This document shows, piece after piece, positions 17,796 through 26,975 of a DNA stretch of 64,000 nucleotides; the first letter of the stretch is position 1, and every line of letters starts with the position of its first letter. Origin of the DNA: Lachnospiraceae bacterium. GTDB lineage: Bacteria; Bacillota; Clostridia; Lachnospirales; Lachnospiraceae. The stretch spans positions 1-64,000 of the forward strand of contig SVEG01000005.1 of NCBI GenBank assembly GCA_015057505.1, given 5' to 3'. The translations under genes were made by a program, and so were the position numbers. Below the pieces are notes generated by a model. The model was given only the letters and a program-made list of their open reading frames with translations. It did no database searches and was not told the origin of the DNA.

Positions 17796-19460
17796 CTAAA
17801 CATTAAAATAACTACCACCGATAAATTCTCTTAAGATTGAATTAACCGGTATGTTATCCGTACTTATCCCGATAAAATAGTCCAAGAACTTAAGCAATCG
17901 CTTCGCCTCTTCATATTCCGGCTCATCTCTTCTGATTCCAAAAAGTATTGGTTCTGCATACTGCTTCAAAACAGCAAGTTCATAAATAAGTGCCGAATTG
18001 AACATGACATCCGCCTCTTCCTGATACGGGAAAATATTCTTTTCTTCACCGCGTCTTACCGAATCCCACATCGCAATTGTTCCTTTGGCTGTTATACCTC
18101 TTGTTCTTGCATCTCTTACCATTCTTCTTATGAGACGTCCGTCGGTTGACGGTATACGGTTATGCTCATCAATATTAAGCTGTGTCAATGCACTTATATA
18201 TATCTTAAATTTATTTTCCTTAGGTAAAGAATACGACAACGCGTCATTCAGGCAATGTATACCTTCAATAATAAGCAAATCTCCCTCTCCGAGCCTTAAG
18301 TATCTTCCTCTGTATTCACGTTTACCGGTCTTAAAATTATATGTAGGAAGACTTACTTCTTCACCCGCAAGAAGCATCTGCATATCACGATTAAACAAAT
18401 CTACATCAATTGCCACAAGGCTTTCAAAATCCGGCTTACCGTAAACATCAAGCGGACATTTATCCCTGTCAATAAAATAATCATCAACAGGCACTGTGTG
18501 CGGTTTAAGACCACATGCCATAAGCTGTATCGCTAGTCTGTGTGAAAATGTAGTCTTGCCTGAAGAAGACGGTCCTGCAATCATAACAATTTTCTTATCA
18601 GGATTCTCTGCTATCTGTTGTGCTATCTCACCGATTTTCTTCTCTTGGAGTGCCTCCTGCACAAGAATCATATCGCTGATTTTGCCGGACACAATCGTAT
18701 CGTTTAAATCCGCAACCGTCTCAAGATCAAGTCTCTCTCCAAGTTCCTTTGCTTCACTAAGAACATCAAAAAGCTTTTTCTGCGGCACAAACGGAGGAAC
18801 CTCCCTGGGCGCCTCGGGAAGCGGAAGCTGTATTACGAAACCATCCTCAAAAGGAATAAGCTCATAATACTTGATATATCCCGTTGACGGAAGCATATAG
18901 CCGTAATAATAATCCTCAAATCCGTCTATTCCGTATACATTAACCTTGGATACTCTTCTGTATTTAAAAAGCCTCTCTTTATCATACATTTTACGGATTC
19001 TGAACAATGATACAGCATCATCAGTATTAAGCGAGGATTTTGTTATCGGTAAATCAAGTTCAACCAGTTCCTTCATCCTTGCATCAACCGCTGAAAGAAA
19101 CTCCGGCATTGAATCCATAAGTGCCTTAATTCTGCAAAAATATCCCTTGCTCATTGAGAAAAGAATCGAAACCTTCTCAATATTGTCGCTACCGAGCACA
19201 TCATATATTGCCTTAAGCATTAAATGTGTTGCACTTCTCTTGTATGAAAGATTACCTGCTTTATCGGCAGTCGTAATAAACGAAAGTCTGCAATTTTTCT
19301 TAAGTGTCTTATGGAGTTCCTGCAATTTGTCATCCTGTCTTACAAGAACAATATCATTCTCATAATTCTTCTGATACTCTTTTGCAATCTCCTTAAACGA
19401 TATTCCCTCCGGGTATTCCTTAATATCAATTCCAATCATTACTTTATATGTATTTGCCAT
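17796..19460 (-). CDS. Nucleoside (uridine-type) kinase with N-terminal ThrRS-like domain
   Basis: The protein has 554 residues. The N-terminal half (about 1-250) resembles the TGS and second additional domains of threonyl-tRNA synthetase (KRSATHLMLKAIYDVLG is in this part). The C-terminal half is a uridine-kinase-like P-loop kinase with Walker A AGPSSSGKTTF, VDDYFIDRDKCPLDVYGKPD and LLIIEGIHCLNDAL. This fusion is standard in Clostridia. The start at 19460 (MANTYKVMIG) has AGGAGG eight bases upstream. Its ribosome binding site lies between the trmK stop and its ATG, so the two are co-transcribed. Confidence 0.88.
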   Translation of the reverse strand: MANTYKVMIGIDIKEYPEGISFKEIAKEYQKNYENDIVLVRQDDKLQELHKTLKKNCRLSFITTADKAGNLSYKRSATHLMLKAIYDVLGSDNIEKVSILFSMSKGYFCRIKALMDSMPEFLSAVDARMKELVELDLPITKSSLNTDDAVSLFRIRKMYDKERLFKYRRVSKVNVYGIDGFEDYYYGYMLPSTGYIKYYELIPFEDGFVIQLPLPEAPREVPPFVPQKKLFDVLSEAKELGERLDLETVADLNDTIVSGKISDMILVQEALQEKKIGEIAQQIAENPDKKIVMIAGPSSSGKTTFSHRLAIQLMACGLKPHTVPVDDYFIDRDKCPLDVYGKPDFESLVAIDVDLFNRDMQMLLAGEEVSLPTYNFKTGKREYRGRYLRLGEGDLLIIEGIHCLNDALSYSLPKENKFKIYISALTQLNIDEHNRIPSTDGRLIRRMVRDARTRGITAKGTIAMWDSVRRGEEKNIFPYQEEADVMFNSALIYELAVLKQYAEPILFGIRRDEPEYEEAKRLLKFLDYFIGISTDNIPVNSILREFIGGSYFNV

Positions 19461-19480
19461 AACATACCTCCTGTATGGGC

Positions 19481-20176
19481 TCACTCATAGTATGACAGTG
19501 CATCTGACAACACTTTTTTTTCTTCTTCAAGCTCTCTTAAGCGGTCATTTGCAGTCTCAGAAGCCGATTTTTTAAGTGAGTCTTCAATTAAATTCTTCTT
19601 AGAGAGTTCCCTGTCAAGATATCTTTTAAGCACGCTATCTTTCCTCTCAAGCAAAAGTTTTCCATATCTGAAGTGTACATCGCTCTCATAATCTGACCGT
19701 CCGCTTACTGCGCGCATAATAACATAAAATTTACCTTCATCAATAAGCATACTCTCATCTTTAATAGTCATATTATTCTCGACAAGATATCTTCTGACCA
19801 GCTCTGTCTCCGAGTGTGGCGACAACACAAGTTCCGTATCAGCCTTCCATTTGTCATGCGCCTCGGAAAGAATCTGAACCATGAGATTACCTCCCATTCC
19901 GGCTATAACAACAGACTCTGCTTCTCCTTTATTATATTCACGAAGACCGTTGGAAAGTCGTGTTTCTATATGATTCTGAAGCTTATATTTTATAATATTA
20001 TCTTTTGCGTGGCCAAGCGGTCCTTTGTTAACATCCATCGCCAGAGCATACTGAGTCCTGCCCGACTGCACAAGATAAATAGGAACATATCCGTGATCGG
20101 TCCCAACATCCGCAACACGCTTGCCCGGTGTCACAAAATCAGCAACCGCCTTAAGTCTTTTTGAAAGCTGTATCAT
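19481..20176 (-). CDS. trmK: tRNA (adenine-22-N1)-methyltransferase
   Basis: TrmK methylates N1 of A22 in tRNA using SAM. The SAM-binding motif is VADVGTDHGYVPIYL near the N-terminus, followed by MDVNKGPLGHA and VVIAGMGGNLMVQIL, characteristic of this family. The length of 231 residues is normal, with a helical C-terminal region (LSKKNLIEDSLKKSASE). It follows rpoD by 11 bases, the usual clostridial and bacillar order dnaG-rpoD-trmK. Confidence 0.93.
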   Translation of the reverse strand: MIQLSKRLKAVADFVTPGKRVADVGTDHGYVPIYLVQSGRTQYALAMDVNKGPLGHAKDNIIKYKLQNHIETRLSNGLREYNKGEAESVVIAGMGGNLMVQILSEAHDKWKADTELVLSPHSETELVRRYLVENNMTIKDESMLIDEGKFYVIMRAVSGRSDYESDVHFRYGKLLLERKDSVLKRYLDRELSKKNLIEDSLKKSASETANDRLRELEEEKKVLSDALSYYE

Positions 20177-20187
20177 TTCATTTTCCT

Positions 20188-21306
20188 CTATACTAAAAAG
20201 TCTTTAAGTTTGCGGCTTCTGCTTGGATGTCTTAACTTACGAAGTGCTTTGGCTTCAATCTGACGTATACGCTCTCTCGTAACGTTAAATTCCTTACCGA
20301 CTTCTTCCAATGTTCTTGCCCTTCCGTCATCAAGACCGAAACGAAGTCTGAGTACCTTCTGTTCTCTCTCAGTCAAAGTATCAAGCACCTTCATAAGTTC
20401 TTCCTTAAGCACTGCAAAAGCTGCGGCATCTGCGGGAACGGGAACATTCTCATCTTGAATAAAATCACCAAGATGGCTATCTTCTTCTTCACCGATAGGT
20501 GTCTCAAGCGAAACAGGTTCCTGTGAAATTTTAAGTATTTCCCTTACTCTCTCAACAGGAAGCTCCATAACTTCTGCAATCTCTTCTGAAGTAGGTTCAC
20601 GCCCAAGTTCCTGCAAAAGCTGTCTCGATACTCTTATAAGCTTATTGATCGTCTCAACCATATGAACGGGAATTCTTATAGTTCTTGCCTGGTCGGCAAT
20701 TGCTCTTGTAATAGCCTGACGAATCCACCATGTAGCATAAGTGCTGAACTTATAACCTTTACGGTAATCAAACTTTTCAACAGCCTTAATAAGTCCAAGA
20801 TTACCTTCCTGAATCAAATCAAGGAACTGCATTCCGCGTCCTACATATCTCTTGGCAATACTTACCACAAGTCTCAGATTAGCTTCTGCGAGGCGCTTTT
20901 TTGCATCCTCGTCTCCCTGCTCCATTCTTTGTGCAAGTTCAATTTCTTCATCACTACTTAAAAGTGTAACCTTGCCAATCTCTTTTAAATACATTCTGAC
21001 GGGATCTTCAAGACTTACTCCTTCGGGAACAGATAAATCTATCTTCTCAAGATCAATCTCTTCCTCCAACTCAATATCATCATCCTCAATGATAAGACTG
21101 TCGTCATTATCATCCTCGGATATCCTTAAGACATCGACATTGTTTTTTTCAAGAAATTCCAAAATCTTCTCAAACTTATCTGCATCAAGCTCAAGTTCTG
21201 CAAAAAAATCAGCAACCTCCTGATATTCCAGAATGTTTTTCTTGCTCTTTGCAAGCTCGAGTAATGCTTTCATTTTCTCATTAAATTTAGCTGCATTTTC
21301 GTCCAT
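20188..21306 (-). CDS. rpoD: Primary RNA polymerase sigma factor SigA (RpoD)
   Basis: This is the housekeeping sigma-70, 372 residues. Region 1.1 is short and followed by an acidic stretch ([20 protein letters not shown]). Region 2 has [20 protein letters not shown] and [20 protein letters not shown]; region 3 has [14 protein letters not shown]; region 4.2 ends [20 protein letters not shown]. The start at MDEN (21306) is chosen because AAGGGA lies ten bases upstream; a further ATG at 21324 lacks a site. It lies 38 bases behind dnaG in the macromolecular synthesis operon. Confidence 0.96.
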   Translation of the reverse strand: MDENAAKFNEKMKALLELAKSKKNILEYQEVADFFAELELDADKFEKILEFLEKNNVDVLRISEDDNDDSLIIEDDDIELEEEIDLEKIDLSVPEGVSLEDPVRMYLKEIGKVTLLSSDEEIELAQRMEQGDEDAKKRLAEANLRLVVSIAKRYVGRGMQFLDLIQEGNLGLIKAVEKFDYRKGYKFSTYATWWIRQAITRAIADQARTIRIPVHMVETINKLIRVSRQLLQELGREPTSEEIAEVMELPVERVREILKISQEPVSLETPIGEEEDSHLGDFIQDENVPVPADAAAFAVLKEELMKVLDTLTEREQKVLRLRFGLDDGRARTLEEVGKEFNVTRERIRQIEAKALRKLRHPSRSRKLKDFLV

Positions 21307-21344
21307 AAAACCCAGTCCCTTCATAACTTGTTTTTATTTTATCC

Positions 21345-23102
21345 TTAATTTATTGAAATATGCAGGTTCTGTAAACTCTGCTTAATTCGTGATATTTCCA
21401 TGAGTTCATTAAAATCTGTAGCTTTGCCTCCGGCAATCTCACACCAATTGGCCTTGATTCTTCTTACGGTCTCATTAATCGCACGTTCTTTCTCTGAATC
21501 AGACAATTCTTCACGAATACTCGTATTAAAAAGTGCCGCCGCTTGCTTGTGCTCTTCTTCCGTAGTGAAATAATCTATTATCTTGGCCGGATTAACCGTC
21601 CCGGATGTCTCATATTGTTCAAATAAAAGCTTTGCAACCTTACCATAAAACTCTTCCGTAAACTCCTTAGGACTGATGATGCCTTCCAGCTTCTTAAACA
21701 ACGCAGGTTCCTCTACAAGCCATGTAAGCATAAGTCTCTGCGCATACTTAATACCATCGTCCTTAGCTTGTCGGTCAACCGGTGCCTGTCTTTGATAAGT
21801 CGGTTGGCTAAGCTTTTTGTAGCCGTATGTGTTAACAAGCTTCTCAAGACTTTTAACGTCTATGTCATATTCTCTTGCTATAGCATCCATGTAATTCTTA
21901 CGTTCAATCTCTTCTTCAAAAACAAGAAGCTTCTTCGCAATCTCATTATGAAACCTCGTCTTCTGTTCCGGATCATTCATATCAAAATCGCGTTTAAGAA
22001 CCTCTATTTCAAAGAAAAAACTATTGGTTGCTTCATCAATTCGCTTCTGAAACTCCTCAGCTCCGAGATTTTTAATAAATTCATCCGGATCCTTATATGG
22101 TGCCATTCGTATAATCTTGGCGCTTAAACCGGCTTCCTTAAGTATCGGTATTGCTCTAAGCGCCGCCTTGGTACCTGCATTATCACTGTCGTACGTAAGA
22201 AGCACTTCATTCGTATAACGCTTAAGAAGCGAAGCATGTTGCGAGGTAAATGCCGTTCCAAGTGATGCAACCGCATTGGAAAATCCCGCTTGATGAAGGG
22301 CTATAACATCAAGATAACCCTCGCACACGATAATATTTGGTCTTCTCGAAGTTCTCGCAATATTCATACCGTACAGATTGCGACTCTTATCAAAAATTCT
22401 TGTCTCCGGTGAGTTAAGATACTTCGGCTCGCCTTCTCCCATAACACGACCACCGAAACCGATTACGCGATTATGAATATCCATAATCGGAAACATTACT
22501 CTGTTCCAAAACTTATCAAAGCAACCTCTCTCGTCTATCGTAACAAGCCCCGATTCCTTAAGAACATCATCACGATAACCTTTACTTTTAAGATATTGAT
22601 ACAAATCATTGCTTGTCTTATTGGAAAATCCGAGCCCGAACTTCTTAACTGTCTCTTCACTGAGTTGTCTCTTCTCTATCAAATACTTATAACCGATTTC
22701 ACCGCGATTTGTCCTTAACTGATAATAAAAATACTTGGCCGCTTCTTTATTAATCTCTAAAAGAAGTGCGTTAAAATCAGCCTTTTTCTTATCTTCCGCC
22801 GACTGTTCAACCTCGGGTAGCTTAACTCCTGCTCTGTCAGCAAGCGACTTGATTGCCTCCGGAAAAGAATAATTCTCATACTCCATAACAAATGTATATA
22901 CATTACCGCCCGCACCACAACCGAAGCAATTATAAAGCTGCTTGTCCGGCGACACACAAAACGACGCTGATTTTTCATTATGGAAAGGACAAAGCCCAAA
23001 ATAACGACTGCCCTTCTTTTTTAAATTCACATAAGAAGATATCACGTCAACTATGTCGTTCCTTGAACGTACCTCTTCAACAATATCTTCAGAATACATC
23101 AT
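21345..23102 (-). CDS. dnaG: DNA primase
   Basis: DnaG synthesises RNA primers at the replication fork. The N-terminal zinc finger is CPFHNEKSASFCVSPDKQ with the later pair CFGCGAGG. The RNA polymerase core has FNALLLEINKEAAKYFY, FGGRVMGEGEPKYLNSPET and the TOPRIM segment VCEGYLDVIALHQAGF with LLTYDSDNAGTKAALRA. A C-terminal helicase-interacting region follows. Length 585 is typical. It sits between dgt and rpoD with short gaps, as in the conserved cluster. Confidence 0.96.
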   Translation of the reverse strand: MMYSEDIVEEVRSRNDIVDVISSYVNLKKKGSRYFGLCPFHNEKSASFCVSPDKQLYNCFGCGAGGNVYTFVMEYENYSFPEAIKSLADRAGVKLPEVEQSAEDKKKADFNALLLEINKEAAKYFYYQLRTNRGEIGYKYLIEKRQLSEETVKKFGLGFSNKTSNDLYQYLKSKGYRDDVLKESGLVTIDERGCFDKFWNRVMFPIMDIHNRVIGFGGRVMGEGEPKYLNSPETRIFDKSRNLYGMNIARTSRRPNIIVCEGYLDVIALHQAGFSNAVASLGTAFTSQHASLLKRYTNEVLLTYDSDNAGTKAALRAIPILKEAGLSAKIIRMAPYKDPDEFIKNLGAEEFQKRIDEATNSFFFEIEVLKRDFDMNDPEQKTRFHNEIAKKLLVFEEEIERKNYMDAIAREYDIDVKSLEKLVNTYGYKKLSQPTYQRQAPVDRQAKDDGIKYAQRLMLTWLVEEPALFKKLEGIISPKEFTEEFYGKVAKLLFEQYETSGTVNPAKIIDYFTTEEEHKQAAALFNTSIREELSDSEKERAINETVRRIKANWCEIAGGKATDFNELMEISRIKQSLQNLHISIN

Positions 23103-23117
23103 ATTAAAAACACCTCT

Positions 23118-24140
23118 CTATAATTTCCAAGCCTTAGGTACAAATATCTCTTCAAACTTGCTTACCGAATATCCGTCACTCATACCTGCAATATAATCAC
23201 AAACGACACGCTCCGCAGGCTCATTACGCTTCTCAATAAGACTTAAATATTCTTCGGGAAGCTTGTCTATATTCTCAAGATAATAAGCATAAAGTTGCTT
23301 AAGCATGCTCTTGGCTTTAACCTCTTCATACTTGGCAATATTGTCCTTATAAACATGTTGGAACATGAACCTACGCGTCCCGAGCATTGCTTCTTCAACT
23401 TCCTTCGACATAACAATGTCCGGTTTGTCAAAGCTGTTATTAACAATATCCCTTATCATAGTGTCAAGACGTTCTTTAACGCTTGTACCAAGAATATCGG
23501 TATACTGCTTCGGCAAATCTTCTTCCTTAAGAATAGTTCCTCTTATAGCATCATCTATATCATGATTAATATACGCTATTTTATCAGAAAGCCTTACAAC
23601 CTTACCTTCAAGTGTAGACGGATTACCGCTTGTCCTGTGATTGAGAATACCGTCAATAACCTCCCACGTAAGATTAAGACCCTCACCGTCTTTCTCAAGA
23701 ATCTTGGCAATACGAACACTTTGCTCATAATGTCTGAAACCGTACTTGCATGCTTCATTAAGAGCATCCTCACCGGCATGTCCAAACGGTGTATGTCCAA
23801 GATCATGACCAAGTGCGATAGCCTCTGTCAAATCCTCATTAAGTCTAAGTGCCCTTGCAATACTTCTGGCAATCTGTGACACTTCGAGCGTATGAGTAAG
23901 TCTTGTTCTGTAATGATCGCCTTCCGGTGCAAGAAAAACCTGTGTCTTATGCTTAAGCCGCCTAAAAGACTTGCTATGTAATATTCTGTCACGGTCTCTC
24001 TGATACGGTGTACGCATGTCACAAGGTTCTTCATAAACCTCACGTCCCTTAGTATTATAACTAAGCGCCGCATATTCACTTAAACGTTCCTTTTCCCATT
24101 GCTCCTGACGTTCTCTTATAGTCATAATGCTCAAATTCAT
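23118..24140 (-). CDS. dgt: Deoxyguanosinetriphosphate triphosphohydrolase-like HD-domain protein
   Basis: The protein has the dNTPase HD domain: RTRLTHTLEVSQIARSIAR supplies the first His, and AIALGHDLGHTPFGHAGEDA supplies the HD pair. Flanking motifs are RDRILHSKSFRRLKHKTQVF and SDKIAYINHDIDDA. Dgt hydrolyses dGTP to deoxyguanosine and triphosphate; this clostridial group is annotated as dGTPase-like and true specificity is uncertain. The start MNLSIMTIRE (24140) is taken over 24152. It leads the dgt-dnaG-rpoD-trmK group, 15 bases ahead of dnaG. Confidence 0.92.
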   Translation of the reverse strand: MNLSIMTIRERQEQWEKERLSEYAALSYNTKGREVYEEPCDMRTPYQRDRDRILHSKSFRRLKHKTQVFLAPEGDHYRTRLTHTLEVSQIARSIARALRLNEDLTEAIALGHDLGHTPFGHAGEDALNEACKYGFRHYEQSVRIAKILEKDGEGLNLTWEVIDGILNHRTSGNPSTLEGKVVRLSDKIAYINHDIDDAIRGTILKEEDLPKQYTDILGTSVKERLDTMIRDIVNNSFDKPDIVMSKEVEEAMLGTRRFMFQHVYKDNIAKYEEVKAKSMLKQLYAYYLENIDKLPEEYLSLIEKRNEPAERVVCDYIAGMSDGYSVSKFEEIFVPKAWKL

Positions 24141-24265
24141 TTTACGCACCAATCCTTAATGAAATATCGAAAATATCCATAAAAACATCCCTTATTATAT
24201 TTATTCTACATCTTTTTTCAAAATCCTTTTTATTTTTAAAAAAATGAGCAGAATTTTTTAATAAA

Positions 24266-24303
24266 AAAGAGTTGATTTTATAGTAAAATAAAAATCAACT
24301 CTT
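24266..24303 (-). terminator. Bidirectional-looking hairpin terminator
   Basis: AAAGAGTTGATTTT and its complement AAAATCAACTCTTT form a 14-bp stem 20 bases behind the anti-sigma gene. On the minus strand the stem is followed by TTTTTTATTAAAAAATTC. It ends the sigma/anti-sigma transcript ahead of dgt. Confidence 0.85.
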
Positions 24304-24322
24304 TGAATTATTATAATCCACA

Positions 24323-25957
24323 TTATCTTCGATAGTCAGCAACCTCTCCCGTCTTCTCCTGACTTATCAATGTTCCGTCATTATCAAAGGTATATCTGTA
24401 CACATAGCTTGTTCCGCCAATTGTAAATGAGCTTGTATAAGGAGAAAAATATGTTGTTGTTATACTCTCGACATCCCATAACAGTTCTCCCGAAGCGCTT
24501 ATGTCCAGCTTTCCGCCAAGCGACCCTTTAACCAAATAAAATTCCTGTGGCTCTCCTCCAGTAGGTTCACACACAAACAACATAGCCGTGTAATTGTCTC
24601 TCACAAGCTTTGTAAGTTCTTCATCCGAAATACTAAACATTTGATTATCAAATATATAATTTAACACAGGTGCAATGTCATATCTTCCACCGGCATTTGC
24701 TTCTTCATTTTCAAGCACCGGTATCGAATATGCCGAAAGATATATTTTACTGTCAAACTCAATCATATCTGTAATGAAATAACAGCAATCCTCGCCTTCG
24801 TATGAGAATGATTCCCCGCCTTCATATGAGAATGATTCTGTTATATTTCCGGCACGGTCTACCTTAACTATTTTTGCATATTCGCCTGCAACATAACTGC
24901 CAAGTTGTACAATATAACCATCACCAAATCTCGTCGCGTTCCATATTCCGTAATTGCCAATCTCTGTTTTCTTAAAGCTTAATTTGTTGCCGTTAACATC
25001 ATATTGACTCAGGCAGAAAAATTCGAGATTACCACGACTAATGACAGCATATGTTCCATCATCGTTTTCCAGAACAGCTGCAATATATTCATCTGCAAAT
25101 CCATTTTCCAGCTTGTGTGTCCAAATAACATTTCCGTCATCGTCAACCTTTGACATCCAAGCATAGTCCTGCTGCGTACTCGACCATGTTGGCGTACTTC
25201 CGTAAACAATAATGCCTCCGCTAACCTCACTGTACCCGTTAATCCAGAACTCCGTAAAATATGCACTCCACAAAAGTGTATCACCATCATATTTTTCAAA
25301 GTAACTTTTGTCATGAACGTCAAAACCAAGTTCCTCGTCCGGCTTATACTCTGAATAATACTTATAAATATTATTACCTATGTTCTGTGAATTTGTAACC
25401 CAATAGTTGCCGTTAAAATTCTTATAGTTCCAAAGATTTTCTACATCCTTTGGGGTCGGGTCATCCTGCAGTATTTCAAAGCCGTCTACAATCACATCTG
25501 ATATACTTTTTTCAATCACTTCTGCAGTCTTTGAATAGGAAAAAGCTTTTGTCGTAATATCTCGGTAAACAGCTTTAATCTCTCCTCGGCTAAGTCCTTC
25601 TGTTGACAAATCGTAAGTATTAAAGAATTTAACTGCCGCCTCGTATTCCTTAACTTCCTTTGCGTAAGCATAAGTTCCAAATCCGATAACTGTCAACAAC
25701 ACAAAGCATGCAGCTATCGTAGCAACAGTACGCCACTTTTTCCAAAAAACAATCTTTTTCTTTGACATCTTATCCGGTTTTTCTTTTTGCTCTGCTTCAG
25801 TTAAATTCTCCTGCAAATCAAGTTTTAACAAAACAGATTCCTCAATCCTCTTAAATGAAGCTTCATTAATAACTTCTGTATTAAGTTTATCATCAAGTAT
25901 AATATCAAGTTCCTGTACATCAGCTTCATTAAAAATATCCGTCAATGTTTTCTTCAT
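24323..25957 (-). CDS. Putative membrane anti-sigma factor with large extracytoplasmic sensor
   Basis: The protein (about 544 residues) has an N-terminal cytoplasmic segment of about 75 residues (KKTLTDIFNEADVQELDIIL), one transmembrane helix near 78-100 (TVATIAACFVLLTVIGFGTY), and about 440 residues outside. The outer part is rich in Trp/Tyr/Gly beta-strand repeats such as GGIIVYGSTPTWSSTQQDYAW and DDDGNVIWTHKLENG, resembling a beta-propeller. Its ATG at 25957 overlaps the stop of the sigma gene as ATGA, with AGGAGG upstream inside the sigma gene. Adjacency and topology indicate that it holds the partner sigma factor at the membrane. No known anti-sigma family is recognised, and the signal sensed is unknown. 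Confidence 0.75.
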   Translation of the reverse strand: MKKTLTDIFNEADVQELDIILDDKLNTEVINEASFKRIEESVLLKLDLQENLTEAEQKEKPDKMSKKKIVFWKKWRTVATIAACFVLLTVIGFGTYAYAKEVKEYEAAVKFFNTYDLSTEGLSRGEIKAVYRDITTKAFSYSKTAEVIEKSISDVIVDGFEILQDDPTPKDVENLWNYKNFNGNYWVTNSQNIGNNIYKYYSEYKPDEELGFDVHDKSYFEKYDGDTLLWSAYFTEFWINGYSEVSGGIIVYGSTPTWSSTQQDYAWMSKVDDDGNVIWTHKLENGFADEYIAAVLENDDGTYAVISRGNLEFFCLSQYDVNGNKLSFKKTEIGNYGIWNATRFGDGYIVQLGSYVAGEYAKIVKVDRAGNITESFSYEGGESFSYEGEDCCYFITDMIEFDSKIYLSAYSIPVLENEEANAGGRYDIAPVLNYIFDNQMFSISDEELTKLVRDNYTAMLFVCEPTGGEPQEFYLVKGSLGGKLDISASGELLWDVESITTTYFSPYTSSFTIGGTSYVYRYTFDNDGTLISQEKTGEVADYRR

Positions 25958-26520
25958 GAGCACACACCTCCTAATCTCTCTCTCAATCTTTTTATTGCTC
26001 TATGCGTCCGCGTATCAACATTTGCAACTGTCATATTAAGTTTATCGGCAATTTCCTTAGATGATTGTGATAAATAAAATTTCCTTATAATGATTTCATG
26101 GTCAGGGTCGCCAAGCTTCTTTATTTCTTTCATTAATTCCAAACGCAAAACCTTATCTTCAAAATCTCCCTCAATCGAAAATTCATCCGCAAATTGCTCT
26201 GACAGTTCATCATTCAGCGAAATAATATCTTTTTCTTTGTAATACTTTCTTATATAATCAATTGCATTATTCTTTGCAATAACGCAAAGCCATGCTTTTA
26301 CACTTCCCAATTCAGCATTGTACTTATCAATACTACAATAGAATTCGCTGAATGTATCTGCAACACAATTCTCAATATCGGTCACACAAAACACTGAACT
26401 TTGAAGCTTGCCCTTGACAACTGCATATATAAGTCCTGCATACTGTTCCATTAACAGTTTCATTCCGCTTTCAGGCTCTTTATGTATTTTTTCTAAAATT
26501 TCAGTATCCTGCATCTGCAT
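25954..26520 (-). CDS. ECF-like sigma-70 family sigma factor
   Basis: This protein of about 188 residues has sigma region 2 (LMEQYAGLIYAVVKGKL, AWLCVIAKNNAIDYIRKYYKEKD) and region 4 (DHEIIIRKFYLSQSSKEIADKLNMTVANVDTRTHRAIKRL, quoted in parts). The start at 26520 is preferred because AGGTGG lies seven bases upstream; a start at 26556 lacks a site. It is translationally coupled to the membrane anti-sigma gene. Its regulon is unknown. Confidence 0.88.
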   Translation of the reverse strand: MQMQDTEILEKIHKEPESGMKLLMEQYAGLIYAVVKGKLQSSVFCVTDIENCVADTFSEFYCSIDKYNAELGSVKAWLCVIAKNNAIDYIRKYYKEKDIISLNDELSEQFADEFSIEGDFEDKVLRLELMKEIKKLGDPDHEIIIRKFYLSQSSKEIADKLNMTVANVDTRTHRAIKRLRERLGGVCS

Positions 26521-26588
26521 AGCCACCACCTGACTGTTTTGAATCGATTCATACATTACTTCGCTGTAAAAGTCAAAATCTTACACTA

Positions 26589-26632
26589 AAAAAATAAAAG
26601 TTTCAAAACCACATCGATTCTGAAACTTTTTA
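26589..26632 (-). terminator. Terminator behind tRNA-Leu(CAG)
   Basis: AAAAGTTTCA pairs with TGAAACTTTT. On the minus strand the stem is followed by ATTTTTTTAG. Confidence 0.8.
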
Positions 26633-26635
26633 TAG

Positions 26636-26719
26636 TGCAGTTGATGGGACTTGAACCCACACCCACGTACGTGGACATGAACCTGAATCATGCGCGTATG
26701 CCAATTCCGCCACAACTGC
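26636..26719 (-). tRNA. tRNA-Leu (anticodon CAG)
   Basis: The minus strand reads GCAGTTG at the 5' end pairing with CAACTGC, then discriminator A. The anticodon stem is CATGA/TCATG with loop TTCAGGT, giving anticodon CAG (codon CUG). A long variable arm (CCACGTACGTGG-like) marks the class II Leu tRNA, and the T arm has GGGTTCAAGTCCC. CCA is not encoded. Confidence 0.95.
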
Positions 26720-26735
26720 TTAATATGTTTTATAA

Positions 26736-26760
26736 AAAGATTTTGCATTGCAAATTCTTT
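26736..26760 (-). terminator. Hairpin between the two tRNA-Leu genes
   Basis: AAAGATTTTGC and GCAAATTCTTT pair with one mismatch around ATT, and on the minus strand a T-rich tract follows. The same stem sequence recurs at 61596 and partly at 54275. Confidence 0.55.
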
Positions 26761-26788
26761 TGGAAACAAGGTTCCCTCAGATAAAGAA

Positions 26789-26818
26789 AATGGAAATCTT
26801 GTTGCCAAGATTTCCATC
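26789..26818 (-). terminator. Terminator-like hairpin behind tRNA-Leu(AAG)
   Basis: ATGGAAATCTTG pairs with CAAGATTTCCAT around a short loop, directly behind the tRNA. On the minus strand it is followed by TTTTCTTTATC. Confidence 0.7.
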
Positions 26819-26820
26819 TA

Positions 26821-26905
26821 TGCAGTTGACGGGACTTGAACCCGTACGAGCGCAATGCTCACTAGATCCTTAGTCTAGCGCGTATGCCAATTCCGCCACA
26901 ACTGC
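26821..26905 (-). tRNA. tRNA-Leu (anticodon AAG)
   Basis: The acceptor stem is identical to that of the neighbouring tRNA-Leu (GCAGTTG/CAACTGC, discriminator A). The anticodon stem CTAGA/TCTAG encloses CTAAGGA, so positions 34-36 read AAG (codon CUU, and CUC/CUA too if A34 becomes inosine). The variable arm is long (GAGCATTGCGCTC). The first 28 bases are the same as in the CAG gene, suggesting they arose by duplication. Confidence 0.93.
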
Positions 26906-26921
26906 TTACCGAACAAAAGAG

Positions 26922-26950
26922 AGTATACCACGGTTTTTTTTAAAATGCAA
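26922..26950 (-). promoter_or_regulatory. Sigma-A promoter for the tRNA-Leu pair
   Basis: On the minus strand TTGCAT is followed after 17 bases by TATACT, about 16 bases ahead of the tRNA. An A-rich tract with GCTTGCA lies just upstream and may act as an UP element. Confidence 0.85.
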
Positions 26951-26975
26951 GCTTTTTTTGATATTTTTTTTAAAA

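Noticed and set aside
26581-26817. Minus-strand reading frame across tRNA-Leu(CAG)
   Set aside because: It overlaps the tRNA and two terminators and has no ribosome binding site.
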